Source of the DNA: Tretioscincus oriximinensis
Taxonomy: Eukaryota; Chordata; Lepidosauria; Squamata; Gymnophthalmidae
Assembly: GCA_022410635.1 (NCBI GenBank)
Contig: JAJVDF010000002.1
Span: 3,585,380 to 3,649,379 of the forward strand
Reading direction: 5' to 3'
Length of the DNA stretch: 64,000 nt
Part shown: positions 42,816 to 53,693 of the stretch, one piece after another
How positions within the stretch are numbered: position 1 is the stretch's first letter
Layout: each line of letters begins with the position of its first letter
Position numbers and translations under genes: made by a program
The notes under the pieces: model-generated
Told to the model about the DNA's origin: nothing
The model's input: only the letters and a program-made list of their open reading frames with translations
Database searches by the model: none

Positions 42816-43575
42816 TCATTTAACCCAAAGCGTTCATATTAACCTTTAAATTATTGCCAATGCACTTCTTGTGCAGCTGCCCTTGATGATGGCATGGTTC
42901 CTAAATATTTTAAATTAAGATGATTTGCAATTTTTGGAGATAGTTTTCTTTTAATATTGTTTTGAGTAAAGATTACTTCATTTATTATACGTTTTATAAC
43001 TTCTTATTTTATTTCATTAATTGGAACGAATGGCGCATAACAAATATTTGGATTCCCTGATTGTGCATTGAGCCAAGTGTGAGAATGACTCCTTGCGAGA
43101 GATTGGCTGCACCTGAGAAAGATAAGGAAGGATACGTTAGACAGGAGGTAGAGTCTTCTACCTGGAATTGCACTATCCACCATAATATTGGATTTTTAAA
43201 AGCTACAGTAGTCACGGACTTATTAAACATTGTGTATATAGATGACATTATACCCCTTGAATGAGGTTAGCATGCGTGCAGTGAAATAAGATTCACTGTG
43301 CTTCAATATACATTTAGGAGAACATGCTATTATTAAACAAAAACATTGTTAAGCGTTCTGTTCCAAGATGCTAAAAAGACCATAACTCTATCATGGAAAA
43401 ACGAATCCTTAATATATAATTGTGGTTAACGAGATTATGGGAATGAACATGCGTGGAACATTTTAGTTACCAAACCAGTTAAGATGTTTGGCCAGAAGCG
43501 AAGTTTTTGGTTAATCTTCAAACTTTATCTACACTGATATATTTTTCTTCATTTTGCAATCTTTTTTTTACATAA
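42816..43575. other. No recognisable gene
   Basis: Two mirrored ORFs (43009-43264) carry no domain. I could not assign this stretch to a repeat family, though its position beside a truncated CR1-B leaves room for another LINE. Confidence 0.3.
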
Positions 43576-43577
43576 AT

Positions 43578-44578
43578 AGTGAAGTAGCCAAGTTTGCCGA
43601 AGACACTAAACTGTCCAGGGTAGTGAAGAATGAAAATGATTGTAAGGCACTCCAGAGTGATCTATTGAAATTGGGTGAGTGGGCATCAAAGTCGCAAATG
43701 CACTTCAACTTAAGGTCATGCACATTGGGGCAAAGAACCACAACTACTCCTACCACCTGAGGGGAACCAAGCTTTCTGTAACCGAGCAAGAAAAGGATCT
43801 TGGGGTGCTGGTGGACAGTTCGATGAAGATGTCAACCCAGTGTGCAGCAGCAGCAAAAAAGGCAAATTCCATGTTTAGAAAAGGAATCGAAAACAAGTCA
43901 GCAAATGTTGTTTTGCCTCTTTATAAATCTGTGGTGAGGCCACATTTGGAATATTGTGTTCAGTTCTGGTCACCACATCTCAAAAGAGATATTTTGGAAC
44001 TAGATAAGGTGCAGAAAAGGGCAACAAAAATGATCAAGGGTCTGGAGCACCTCCCTTATGAAGTCAGGCTGCAATGTCTGGGCCTCTTCAGCCTCGAAAG
44101 ACGACGTTTGAGAGGTGATCTGATTGAAGTGTACAAAATCATGCATGGGATGGATAGGGTGAATAGAGAAAAATGTTTCTCTATCACGCAACACTAGGAA
44201 AAGAGAGCACTCCTTAAAACTGATGGGTAGAAAAGTGAGAACAGACAAAGAAAGTATTTTTTAGGTCATTGGCCTGTGGAATTTACTTCCTGAAGAGGTA
44301 GTGGTAGCTAACAGCTTAGATAGTTTCAAGACAGGACTAGACTATGGACACCAAGGGTATAAATGGGTACTAAGATGGATGTCTGGATGTTGCGTCCAGG
44401 ATGGAGCAACAGGCAGGACTCCTGAAATACCATTTGTAGGGTGTCATGAACAGGTGCATATTTTGCTTTCCTCTGTTCGGACTGCCCAGGTGCATCTGGT
44501 GGGCCTCTGTGTGAGACAGAATGCTGGACTAGATGGGCTGTGGCCTGATCTAGTATTGCTTTTCTTATGTTCGTATAT
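43578..44578 (+). mobile_element. CR1-B, 5' truncated within the RT domain
   Basis: It begins at NSEVAKFAEDTKLSRVV, where the catalytic FADD motif reads FAED. It continues through the ORF2 C-terminus and 3' UTR to TTTTCTTATGTTCGTATATTC. Several small deletions (loss of SKCK codons, 9 bp near MFRKG, AAAATGTTT) shift the frame. It is older than the copies at 7683 and 48877 but the same family. Confidence 0.88.
43679..44197 (+). pseudogene. CR1-B ORF2 C-terminal fragment
   Basis: The frame from 43715 or so reads KVMHIGAKNHNYSYHLRGTK, VTEQEKDLGVLVDSSMKMS, VRPHLEYCVQFWSPHLKRD and RGDLIEVYKIMHGMDRVNRE, then shifts at CFSITQH where the family has MFSLSHN. The catalytic site lies upstream in another frame (43578-43680). 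Not functional. Confidence 0.85.
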
Positions 44579-44759
44579 TCTTCAATGGTTTATGAATAGT
44601 TGGATTGCAATTGTTTTATTTATTGTTGAAGTTATTTTATGTTATGAAATAAATTCAATTTTTAAAAAAATGAATAAGGCTGATTACACAATTATTAGAT
44701 AGATCCATAAGTTTTTTAAAGATTTCACTCTATGCATAGTTATAAGTGGCTTTAAGGAG

Positions 44760-45350
44760 AGAGATGCAACAGGACATTTTCCTAGATGCAAAGATATTCA
44801 ATCTTTTTTATAAAAGATCTGAAGAGGCCTTTGAAAGGATGCTGATCCAATTTGAAGATGTTACGAAGTTCGAAAAGAGTGGGTAGCTAATTCTTTGAAA
44901 AAGAGTATCTGTTCACTGTCCACTTAGTCCAGATGTGCCAAGATTATAATCTTGGGATCTACCAACAGGAGCAAAGAGTAATTTTTCCATCCTACTCTGC
45001 CTCATTGGTAATGCTAGATCTAGTTTTGAGCACTACAAACTAAAAAGGCCAGTGAAAACTAAAACAAATTCAAGGAAGGGCTACCAAGATGAAAAGCAAT
45101 TCTTATGAGGAATAATTTCAGAGTGGAGAATTAGTTCCAATGGGATGAACCTTCAAGAAATTAGACATAAGTTAAACATTAGAAGGAAGTTCCTGAAATA
45201 GTATCTATCAGTAAATGGAACAATTGTATGACCTCCATCTTTATTCAGACCCTGAAAAATAATTTAATGTATTTTGAATTTTTCCAGGAATTGGACTAGA
45301 TCACTCCTCAAGTATCTTCTAACTCAGTGATACTCTGTGACCCTGAAAAA
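44760..45350 (+). mobile_element. Old CR1-A-type 3' region
   Basis: GAGATGCAACAGGACATTTTCC, AATTCAAGGAAGGGCTACC, TGAACCTTCAAGAAATTAGAC, AGAAGGAAGTTCCTGAAATAG and GAATTGGACTAGATCACTCC, then TCTAACTCAGTGATACTCTG, follow the order of a CR1 3' end (..GGACTAGATGACC..CCTTCCAACTCTATGATTCTATG). It is strongly diverged with no frame left. Confidence 0.6.
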
Positions 45351-45374
45351 TCTATTCTGAAAATACAAGCCTAT

Positions 45375-45610
45375 ATATGAACACAAGGAGGAGCCCACTT
45401 GAATCAGGTTGCAAACAACCTGGTCCAGAATTCAGTTTCACATAGTGATATTGCTTCTGCGCTTTCTCCTGCTCTCATTGCCTGCAAATGACTGTTATAA
45501 GTATCCTGCCCATCTCTCCAACCCAGAGCTAGTGACCAGGAATCAATTCTAGTAGCCACTGATATAATTGTCCTCCATGAATTTGAAATGCTCTTTTCAA
45601 AACCATATAT
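45375..45610 (-). mobile_element. CR1-type 3' fragment, diverged
   Basis: The minus strand carries TCATGGAGGACAATTATATC, AGTGGCTACTAGAATTGATTC, GGTTGGAGAGATGGGCAGG and CTGGACCAGGTTGTTTGCAAC, then GGGCTCCTCCTTGTGTTC. The same subfamily as 14625-15310. Confidence 0.6.
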
Positions 45611-45785
45611 CTCCCCCAATAGTAAATTTTATACACTGATGATTCAATGAGTTAAAAAATAATCTGTAAAAAATACAGAAGGATACAAAAAGTCATTGCC
45701 TTCTCATTGGCAGAAATATATTTCTGAGGTGGGACATACTTGGTTGCATTTTTAAAAAAATACTCAGCACCTTCTAACCTACTGG

Positions 45786-46030
45786 TCAATCTGGTCTTGT
45801 GGTTAGACTATCATACTTTTATCTGGGAATCTTCCAGTTCAGTTTTGTACTCCTCCATGAAACCAGCTGGGTGTCTTTGGGCTAGCCACAGTTTTTGGGA
45901 GCTCTGTAAGCCCCACCTATTACACAATGTGTCAGTTGCAAAGAGAACAATAGAAGATTATCTAAATCATTTTGATTCCCTTCAGATTGATAAAAGACTA
46001 AATCTTCTTCCTCTTCTCCTACTCCTTTAT
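45786..46030 (+). mobile_element. SINE-B, nearly full length
   Basis: Head GGTCTTGTGGTTAGACTATC. Body with AAACCAGCTGGGTGTCTTTG, GGCTAGCCACAG and AGCCCCACCTATTACACAATG. Tail ATCATTTTGATTCCCTTCAG, ATTGATAAAAGACTAAATC and a CTTCCTCTTCTCC run. Divergence in the B-box region makes the promoter doubtful. Confidence 0.7.
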
Positions 46031-47083
46031 ATGACCTTTCTAGCAATGCTTCTTTTCTTTCTATACTTTTGTAAATAGAACCAAAATTTTGGAGTGTCAT
46101 GGTAAAGATCTACTAACAACTGATGTTATTTCTATGCTTCCATTTGCATGATATGAGCAGTGTCAACACATAGTTAAATCATGTCACATCTGCACAGATT
46201 GTGACCCACATAGCAACCTGCAACCTGCCAGAAATTCTACTTTCCCAGACCCTGCTGACAACAAAATCAAAATTAACTAAATAGACAGTATAAATCGAGA
46301 AAGGTAACAGAGCTCCTACATACCAGCTGCCAGTTAAAGCTGACAGCAGTGAACAAGATGAGGAAATAATTTTTGATATATATATCAGACTTGTACAAGT
46401 CCATTTGGTCAGACACAGTTGTCTGCTACACAGCTGCTGGGTTTCCAAGCTTTTATAATAAGCACAACACTAAGTATCTTGAAACCAGAAACAGAAGTTC
46501 TGCCGCAAGATGAGAAATCGTGATTTTGTTGTTGATGATGATTGGTACCCAGTCTATATACAAAACGCACTGTTTCTTCAAGATGCTAACACACTCATAG
46601 TTTCTAGCTCAACTCAGAAAGCTGCCTTGATTATCTGGTAGGCCAACAAGGAGAAAGCAGTACTAGGAAACTATGTACAATATCTACTATCCAAATCTTT
46701 ATAAATATTTATGATGCTTCCTCTAGCCCCCTTGGGAAACCCAAATATTCCGTAGTGTTGACAGCCAAGTCTAGTACAACTTTCCATTTAAGGAGAATAA
46801 TTTTGAAAGGATTTATCTCTTTAAAGTCTTACAAGCTGTCATCACCTCATGGAAAAATCTTACTGTTTAGAAACATTCCATCTACAGGGAAGATGAAGGC
46901 CAAAAAATCAAGAAGCTTGCAATGAACTTTTTTGAAGAAAAGTAAATGCTTGGCCAGTGTGTGACTGATCAAATGAACTACGATTCTAAAAAAGTAGCTT
47001 ATTATCTTGAACACTGAGGGTTGTGCTTCAAAACCTTCCAAATGGTTTAAAGACTTCCACTTTTTAGTCTTTTCTATATCTTC
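46031..47083. other. No recognisable gene
   Basis: No domain-bearing ORF or defined repeat. Confidence 0.3.
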
Positions 47084-47427
47084 CTCTAAGACAGGGGTCC
47101 TCAAATTAAGGCCCGGGGGCCACATGTGGCCCACCAAGGACATTTATTCGGCCCGCAGCAGCAGTGACTGCTTCCCTTCTTTCTTCCCTCCTTCTTTCTG
47201 AGATCCCTCTCTCTTTCCCTTCTTTTCTCCCCTCCTTCCCCTCTTCCTCCTCCCTCTCCAGCCTCTTCAGCTGCATCTAGGAAAGGAACTGGGATTCAGA
47301 TAAGATATCTTCAGTGTTCATAGGAACTTGTTTATAGTTTTTTAAAATACTATAATCACCCTCCAACGGTCTCAGGGACAGTGAACTGGCCCCCTGTTTA
47401 AAAAGTCTGAGGACCCCTGCTCTAAGA
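47084..47427 (-). mobile_element. hAT element resembling OposCharlie (non-autonomous)
   Basis: The 328-bp element 47092-47419 has ends CAGGGGTCCTCAAATTAAGG and, reversed, CAGGGGTCCTCAGACTTTTT. It is flanked by a perfect 8-bp duplication CTCTAAGA (47084-47091 and 47420-47427). Reading in reverse, the next words, AAACAGGGGGCCAGTTCACT and GTCCCTGAGACCGTTGG, match what I remember of the OposCharlie (OC) hAT families known for horizontal transfer among tetrapods. The middle is a pyrimidine-rich tract. No transposase remains. Confidence 0.85.
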
Positions 47428-48876
47428 TATGCCTGCTAGACAACTCAACGAAACTGCAGCTTGGGAGATCTCTAGATGAAAACATACTATAAGATGCCTT
47501 TTTCAAAGGACAATGTAAAACAAAATAAAAATATCAGAAGCTCAACTTTAAAAATTCCCCACATACAATAAAACTGTTGAAGCTGCCCTCATGAAGCACA
47601 GAGGGCATACACACATAACAAAAATGAACCCAAAAGGACAAGACTGACTGCAAAAAATTGCTTAAATCAGTTTACTGTTTTCTTACTTTATTTTGATAGT
47701 TAACACACTTGGAAGTCCAGCTTTAGTATAGCAGTCTCAGGATGGTTGATAAAAACAATAAAAACAGTATTAAAAATATTGACAGAATACAAAGTACCTT
47801 TCTGAATTGGGCCTTATTCTGTAGGTCTCAGAACAGGGATCTACCACTCACATGCTGGTGTGGCCTCCCTCAAGTTCCCAGTTGTTCTTTAATCCAGTTT
47901 TTCTAGCACAGAATGTTTAAGCAAAAAGAAAAGACAAATTGAAGTATTGACAATCCCACCTCTGATATTTCTTTTTCTTTGCTGTGTCTGATCATATCCA
48001 AAGTTTTCTTACTCCTAAATTGTTGCCTGTTTTCCTCTGGTGAGACTTGTTCTGTTTTAGCCATTAAGACCAATTTTCTACATCTGCTGCTGATCTGAGT
48101 TTTCCTGTCTCTACTGGTTCATCATTTCATATTTTCTGTAAAATAGCTGTGGTACAAACATCAGTTACATATTTCAGAAACATTAATTCTATCACTTTAC
48201 TATGATGGTAAGCAAACACAACTTCAGCAGTATGAATATGATTACTGTACCACCATCTGTGTCACTTTCTCTAATCTTGCCTTCTCTGCTAGTCTTCATT
48301 ACAGATACTATTGTCAGCATAGGGTAAATCCTATGATGTTAACATTTTGCTAGGAACTGCCGATTATTGTGTGATCTCAAGGTTATAGTGGTACAAGGTT
48401 ATATAATTGGAAATGAGGGAATGAGGAAAGAAAGAAAATTGAATATACTCCTGCCTAAACAATACTCTCTGAAATTTTATATTAAATAATAAAGCTTTTT
48501 AACATGGTTAAGCTGCCTACATTGAGACATCATATACTTAATCCATTCTATATCTATGGTTTGTTCCAGAATATCAAAGTGTAGAAGATTAAGCAAGCAA
48601 TATCTAGCTACAGCTTAGGTTTATGAAATGATGCCTGGAGAAATTACTTTGACACATAGGTAGGAAATCTTCGTTCGCTGCAGCTGATATATCGTGCATT
48701 CCTGAGTTCATGATGTAGGAAGATAACTTTGTTCTTGAAGATTGTCAAAACTATTTACTCACTTACACAAGTGAATGCAAATTAGAGTGAATACTTTTAG
48801 CAATATAAAGTAAATATAGGTATAAGAATAGATGCATAACTTAGGGGTGACCTTGAATTTACTTCTCTCACTTGAG
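47428..48876. other. No recognisable gene
   Basis: About 1.4 kb without domain-bearing ORFs or clear repeat ends. Confidence 0.3.
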
Positions 48877-49951
48877 AGATTTTCAGAAGGCGTTTGATAA
48901 AGTCCCTCATCAAAGGCTTCTAAAAAAACTCCATACTCATGGTATAAGAGGACAGACTTTGTCCTGGATTGGAAACTGGCTAAAAGATAGAAAACAGAGG
49001 GTAGTATTAAATGGACAGTTCTCNGAGTGGAAAGAGGTAAGAAGTGGGGTACCCCAGGGATCTGTACTGGGACCCTTGCTTTTCAATATATTTATAAATG
49101 ATCTGGATGCCGAGGTAAATAGTGAAGTAGCCAAGTTTGCTGACGACACTAAACTGTTCAGGGTAGTGAAAACTGAAAATGATTGTAAGGCACTCCAGAG
49201 TGATTTATTGAAATTGGGTGNGTGGGCATCAAAGTGGCAAATGCACTTCAACTTAAGCAAGTGCAAGGTCATGCATATTGGGGCAAAGAACCCAAAATAC
49301 TCCTACCACCTGATGGGAACCAAGCTTTCTGTGACCGAGCAAGAAAAGGATCTTGGGGTGTTAGTGGACAATTCAATGAAAATGTCAACCCAGTGTGCAG
49401 CAGCTGCAAAAAAGGCAAATTCCATGTTGGGGATAATTAGGAAAGGAATCGAAAATAAGTCAGCAAATGTTGTTTTGCCTCTTTATAAATCTGTGGTGAG
49501 GCCACATTTGGAATACTGTGTTCAATTCTGGTCACCACATCTCAAGAGGGATATTTTGGAACTGGAGAAGGTGCAGAAAAGGGCAACAAAAATGATCAAG
49601 GGTCTGGAGCACCTCCCTTACGAAGCAAGGCTGCAACGTCTGGGCCTCTTCAGCCTTGAAAGGAGACGTTTGAGGGGTGATCTGATTGAAGTGTACAAAA
49701 TCATGCATGGGATCGACAGGGTGAATAGAGAAAAAATGTTTTCTCTATCACACAACACAAGGACCAGAGGGCACTCCTTAAAACTGTTGGGTAGAAAAGT
49801 GAGAACAGACAAAGGGAAGTATTTTTTCACCCAGAGGGTCATCGGCCTGTGGAATTTACTTCCTGAAGAGGTAGTGGTAGCTAACAGCTTGGATAGTTTC
49901 AAGACAGGACTAGACAGGTTTATGGACACTAAGGGTATAAATGGATACTAA
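48872..49951 (+). CDS. CR1-B ORF2 C-terminal 357 codons
   Basis: This is an open frame of 359 codons whose first two come from flanking DNA (the start is a TTG). It keeps DFQKAFDKVPHQRL, SGVPQGSVLGPLLFN, FADDTK (D91, D92), the thumb-like region and the full C-terminus ending DTKGINGY. The fingers part of the reverse transcriptase, linker and endonuclease are lost, so it cannot work alone. The frame is undisturbed except for two ambiguous codons, in keeping with recent insertion. Confidence 0.9.
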   Translation: MRDFQKAFDKVPHQRLLKKLHTHGIRGQTLSWIGNWLKDRKQRVVLNGQFXEWKEVRSGVPQGSVLGPLLFNIFINDLDAEVNSEVAKFADDTKLFRVVKTENDCKALQSDLLKLGXWASKWQMHFNLSKCKVMHIGAKNPKYSYHLMGTKLSVTEQEKDLGVLVDNSMKMSTQCAAAAKKANSMLGIIRKGIENKSANVVLPLYKSVVRPHLEYCVQFWSPHLKRDILELEKVQKRATKMIKGLEHLPYEARLQRLGLFSLERRRLRGDLIEVYKIMHGIDRVNREKMFSLSHNTRTRGHSLKLLGRKVRTDKGKYFFTQRVIGLWNLLPEEVVVANSLDSFKTGLDRFMDTKGINGY

Positions 49952-50170
49952 GATAGTTGTCTGGATGTAGCCTCCGGGATGGAGCAACAGGCAGGACTTT
50001 TGAAATACCATTTGCAGGGAGTCACGAACAGGAGCAGCATATTTTGCTTACCTCTGTTCGGACTGCCCAGGTGCATCTGGTGGGCCTCTGTGTGACACAG
50101 AATGCTGGACTCGATGGGCTGTGGCCTGATCCAGTATGGCTCTTCTTATGTTCTTATGTTCTTATGTTCT
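48877..50170 (+). mobile_element. CR1-B, 5' truncated, very young copy
   Basis: Offset by 40,167 bases, it matches 8710-10003 with about four substitutions and three positions where one copy has N. The tail has three ATGTTCTT-type units against two in the other copy. Truncation falls at the first catalytic motif (DFQKAFDKV). No sequence match extends beyond either end, so this is two insertions of one source and not a segmental duplication. Confidence 0.93.
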
Positions 50171-50561
50171 AAGCTCATCAACTATGGATGTAGAAAATTT
50201 GGCCACATGGGTTCATGTTCTGCAAACTTCCAGGCTAGATGAGAGGAATATACTTAATATGGGTCTGACGTTGAAGACAATTGTGAATCTGCAGGCACTG
50301 TCAACTGCACTGGTTATCAATATTCAACCAAGCCAAATTCAAAATATTAACTCTAATTATAAAGTCCTAAAGCACTAAACCCCAAAGATGTAAACTAGTA
50401 CCTCCTTCCATTTATTTTTAATGGCCCCATTATTAAAATCTAACAGAGAAGCTCTCTTGGTGATGCCTTGGAATATTGGCTAAAGATCCTACAGCTATGC
50501 TCTAGATGTCCATGAGCCACTATGATGAATTTTATTGTGTTTCATAACTTGATTCATGTAT
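50171..50561. other. Unassigned; weak L2-like ORF2 trace
   Basis: DVENLATWVHVLQTSRLDERNILNMGLTLKT (50160-50275) resembles the L2 block AENLATVIHALVTSRLDYCNALYVGLPLKT. The rest could then be L2 ORF2 C-terminal sequence (FKILTLIIKS). It is probably a heavily decayed L2 piece on the plus strand. Confidence 0.55.
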
Positions 50562-51028
50562 ATCACTATCAAGGGCGTAGCTACCATAGAGCAAGCGGGG
50601 CAATGCCCCGGCCCCCAATCATTAAAGGGGGCCCTGCAGCCCCAGCCTTTTTTTAAAGGGCTTTATTTCATCATAAGGGCTGAAATAAAGCCCAAAAATC
50701 CCTGAGCATTTCCTACGTGGCAGCATTGCTGGCACCAGTGCTCCCAGCAGAAGCAGGGCCAGGTGGCCATGCCGAGAGCATACAGCAGCAGGGCCCAGAG
50801 CAGCTGCAGGGCCCATAGAACAGGTGAGGTGGTGGGGGTGAGAAGGGGAGGATGGGCCCTTTCAAGGGGGCAGCATCAAGGGATGATGGGCCCCTTCACG
50901 AGTGGGGGGAACCCCTTCCGATTCCACCCCTGGAAGTGACATCACAAAATGTTCACACATGCGAGGTGTTCCAACTCCATCATATTCCCCCGGGGCCCCC
51001 GACAGTTTCCCACACCTATGATCACTAT
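50562..51028. mobile_element. hAT-like element with 8-bp target duplication
   Basis: The element 50570-51020 (451 bp) starts CAAGGGCGTAGCTACC and, reversed, ends CATAGGTGTGGGAAAC, sharing CANNGGYGTRG. ATCACTAT flanks it on both sides (50562-50569 and 51021-51028). It is GC-rich inside with GGGGCAATGCCCCGG, GGGGGCCC and CCGGGGCCCC words. No transposase. The 8-bp duplication and CA-G ends favour hAT, but the inverted ends are short and imperfect. Confidence 0.65.
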
Positions 51029-51140
51029 ATTCTAATCATGTACAAATATTCCCATTTAATTCCTCTCTTTACTTGCAGTGGGAGAAGGAATGGCACAAGG
51101 TAATCTTTGGCAAAGTCCTAATCAAGGGNGATAAGAAACT

Positions 51141-51697
51141 CCTGGGCTGAATTCTCACTGGGGCGAAAGAAGCAGTTTAGAAAGCTGCAAAGTGAAAAGA
51201 AAGCTGTCGCACAAAATTTGCATTGGCTTCTGGGGTTGTTATCCTGTTTCTGTTTCAAAAGTGAGCAATTGCAAAAACTGCATTTTACTAAAATAAATAT
51301 AAATATTTAAATACAAAACAGCTGTTGATCTCTCAGAGGTGAGGACAAAGAGGAAGGCACAGTGGCAGCACACAGCCTTGGGACCTTTCCCCAATCACCA
51401 TTAGCTTGGATGAGGTAGCCACCTCCCACCCTGCCCATGTTGAGCCTGGATCAGGAGTGGTGGCATTTGCACAGACGCACTCACACTACAGGCAAACCAT
51501 AGCTGGAGCACGGTTAACTTAAATAGGAAAAAATACACTTGCTTGGTTTTTCAGGGAGAACTCCTGTTCTATGATGTGTGGGCGTGTGAATGACACATGG
51601 CAAAAGCATTCCTGGTTTGGATTACAGGGGAACCACAAGTCCCTTGCGCAAAGCCACACAGCTTTTGCAACTGTTTTCCACAAAGCTTGAATGCAGC
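51141..51697 (+). mobile_element. X DNA transposon, copy 1
   Basis: It starts GCTGAATTCTCACTGGGG followed by GAAAGAAGCAG, and ends, reversed, GCTGCATTCAAGC. Homology to the inverted copy at 59850-60440 runs through AGCAGTTTAGAAAGCTGC, GGAGCACGGTTAACTTAAAT, GCAAACCATAGCTGG and GGAACCACAAGTCCC. CCTGG on both flanks may be a 5-bp duplication or part of the inverted ends. No ORF with a domain. Superfamily not determined. Confidence 0.6.
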
Positions 51698-51795
51698 CCT
51701 GGTAGAGAAGAACAGAAATTATGTAAGCTGCTTTCATTCCCTTCAGATTGAGAAAAGCAGGATATAAAAACCAAAACCTCCTCTTCCCTAGAGAA
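51698..51795 (+). mobile_element. SINE-B tail adjoining X
   Basis: GTAGAGAAGAACAGAAATTATG, TAAGCTGCTTTCATTCCCTTC, AGATTGAGAAAAGCAGGATAT and CCTCCTCTTCCC form the last 95 bases of SINE-B. The junction with X is shared with 55665-55765. Confidence 0.65.
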
Positions 51796-52084
51796 TTTAT
51801 GCAAGGAAATACAGCATTTTAAATTAAAACCTCACTAGTAGCCGCAAATCTCAAAGACTTTAAAAGCGAGGCTTTTTTTCCCTTGTATTCTCCAGCCTGA
51901 TACCAAAGGGCAGCCAGCAGCCAATGACAGAATAGAAACAGATAAGCCAACAGCAAGCCAAGAATTATCCTAGAGCTCTATGGGAACTGTAGGTGAATGC
52001 CCGGGGAAGGGGAGTTTTACATTGCATGTGGATAAAATGTAAGTCCTTTGTATCAAGATTTTTTGACTAAAGACAGTAGTCTGG

Positions 52085-52225
52085 ATACAGCATTGTTGTT
52101 GTTTTAGTATTGTTACTGTTTTTAGTAGTTTCTTTTAAACTTTATCTTTACTATTTTTATTGTAAACGTGCCCTGAGAATTTCAGATATACAACAGAATA
52201 TAAATCTACATAAATAACCGTATTC
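52085..52225 (+). mobile_element. L2 3' tail, diverged
   Basis: A pyrimidine-rich run (TTGTTGTTGTTTTAGTATTG, TTTTTAGTAG) leads to GTAAACGTGCCCTGAGAATTTC, AGATATACAACAGAATATAAAT and AAATAAC, as in other L2 ends. Confidence 0.6.
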
Positions 52226-52621
52226 ATTTCCTTTCTATAAAGCTTGAGCAGTTTATATAGCAAAACACTGCAATTAAATGCTATTAAATTTTTAAAAATG
52301 TCCAAAAAGCATTTTAAAATAACTATACTTTTGTAAAAAGTATTTACTGACTAAAAATTATTTTTAATACGCTTATTAAAGATTCAAAAGGACTTTACCA
52401 GTTTACATTGAGAATTTTTCTGGAAAACAACAGTCAAAATTAGGTCTCATTAAATGTAACTTTCCCCAAGATGCTTGTTTATTTTGTCTGAGATTAATGT
52501 TCTCCATCATAATTTACATCTCTGGATAGTGCACAAGTTTTTAGTATGCACTTGCAAAACCTGCCTCCCTGGAGGTCTAAAAGACATGAAGGAAATATTC
52601 CCTTGGATTGTGTTAAGTCCC
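52226..52621. other. No recognisable gene
   Basis: AT-rich, unassigned. The 52475 ORF fuses this stretch to CR1-B codons and is not a real gene. Confidence 0.35.
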
Positions 52622-53098
52622 TGTACATTAAGGCTGATTGAAGCGTACAAAATCATGCATGGGAAGGACATGGTGAATACAGACATTTTTTTCTCTCTTT
52701 CACAACACTAGGACCAGAGGGCACTCCTTGAAACTGATGGCAGAAAAGTGAGAACAAAGGAAAGTATTTTTCCCCCAGAGGGTCATCAGCCTGTGGAATT
52801 TACTTCCTGTAGAGGTAGTGGTAGCTAACAGCTTGGATAGCTTCAAGACAGGACTAGACAGGTTTATGGACACCAAGGGTATAAATAGGATGGATGTCTG
52901 GATGTTCCCTCCAGGATGGAGCAACAGGCAGTACTTCTGATATACCATTTGCAGAGAGTCATGAACAGGTGCATATTTTGCTTTCCTCTGTTCAGACTGT
53001 CCTGATGCATCTGGTATGCCTCTGTATGAGACAGAATGCTGGACTAGATGGACTCTGGCCCGATCCAGTATGGCTCTTCTTATGTTCTTATGTTCTTA
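52622..53098 (+). mobile_element. CR1-B, 3'-terminal 480 bp
   Basis: It starts in LRLIEAYKIMHGKDMVNTD (family: LRGDLIEVYKIMHGIDRVNRE), then FFSLSQH with a shift, followed by QRVIGLW-like and SLDSFKTGLDRFMDTKGIN-like codons in the next frame. The 3' UTR ends TATGGCTCTTCTTATGTTC with octamer repeats. Intermediate age. Confidence 0.85.
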
Positions 53099-53693
53099 AG
53101 GCCAGGGCAGTGTTTTAATCTACAGTATTAATGCCAGGGCATTAGCTGACTTCATTAAGAAAAGAATTTTTTCTACTCAGGTTCTGATCAAAGTGGAAGG
53201 CCCTGCTGTCAATCACAAGGTCTCCAGGACCACTTACATAATCTTCCTCCTGCAAAAGCTTTGGACAAATTCAGTGCAAGCCACCTTGTTAGCACTGACC
53301 TTTTAAATCTGAGACAATAGCTTATTTTAGGATTTGATGTGCCTGCGCTCTTTTCTTTGTATCCTACTACCAAAACAGAAACGATTGTTTTTGAAAAAAA
53401 GCTTGCTGCTGCCCCTCAATGGCTGCTGTTGAAATCGTATTTATGAAAATCGTGAAAAGAAAATCCACTCTTTAAAGCAGTTGGGAAGGGCAGCAAAATG
53501 TGCATATTTAGCCTGAATCTGAATAATTTGGTTCAAAGTCATTAGATTCTCAGCAAGTTTGATTCTATCCATTATCTATTTATTAAACTTTTTAGTGATT
53601 TACATATATTGTTATTGCATATAAAATAACAAGCAAGTGTATCTATAATAATTTGCACCCATAGTCATAAAATACAGTAACTATAAATTACTA
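53099..53693. other. No recognisable gene
   Basis: No domain-bearing ORF or repeat end seen. Confidence 0.3.

Noticed and set aside
48877..50170. Segmental duplication of 8.7-10.0 kb
   Set aside because: Identity ends exactly at the element's 3' octamers and at a 5' truncation point; flanks are unrelated.
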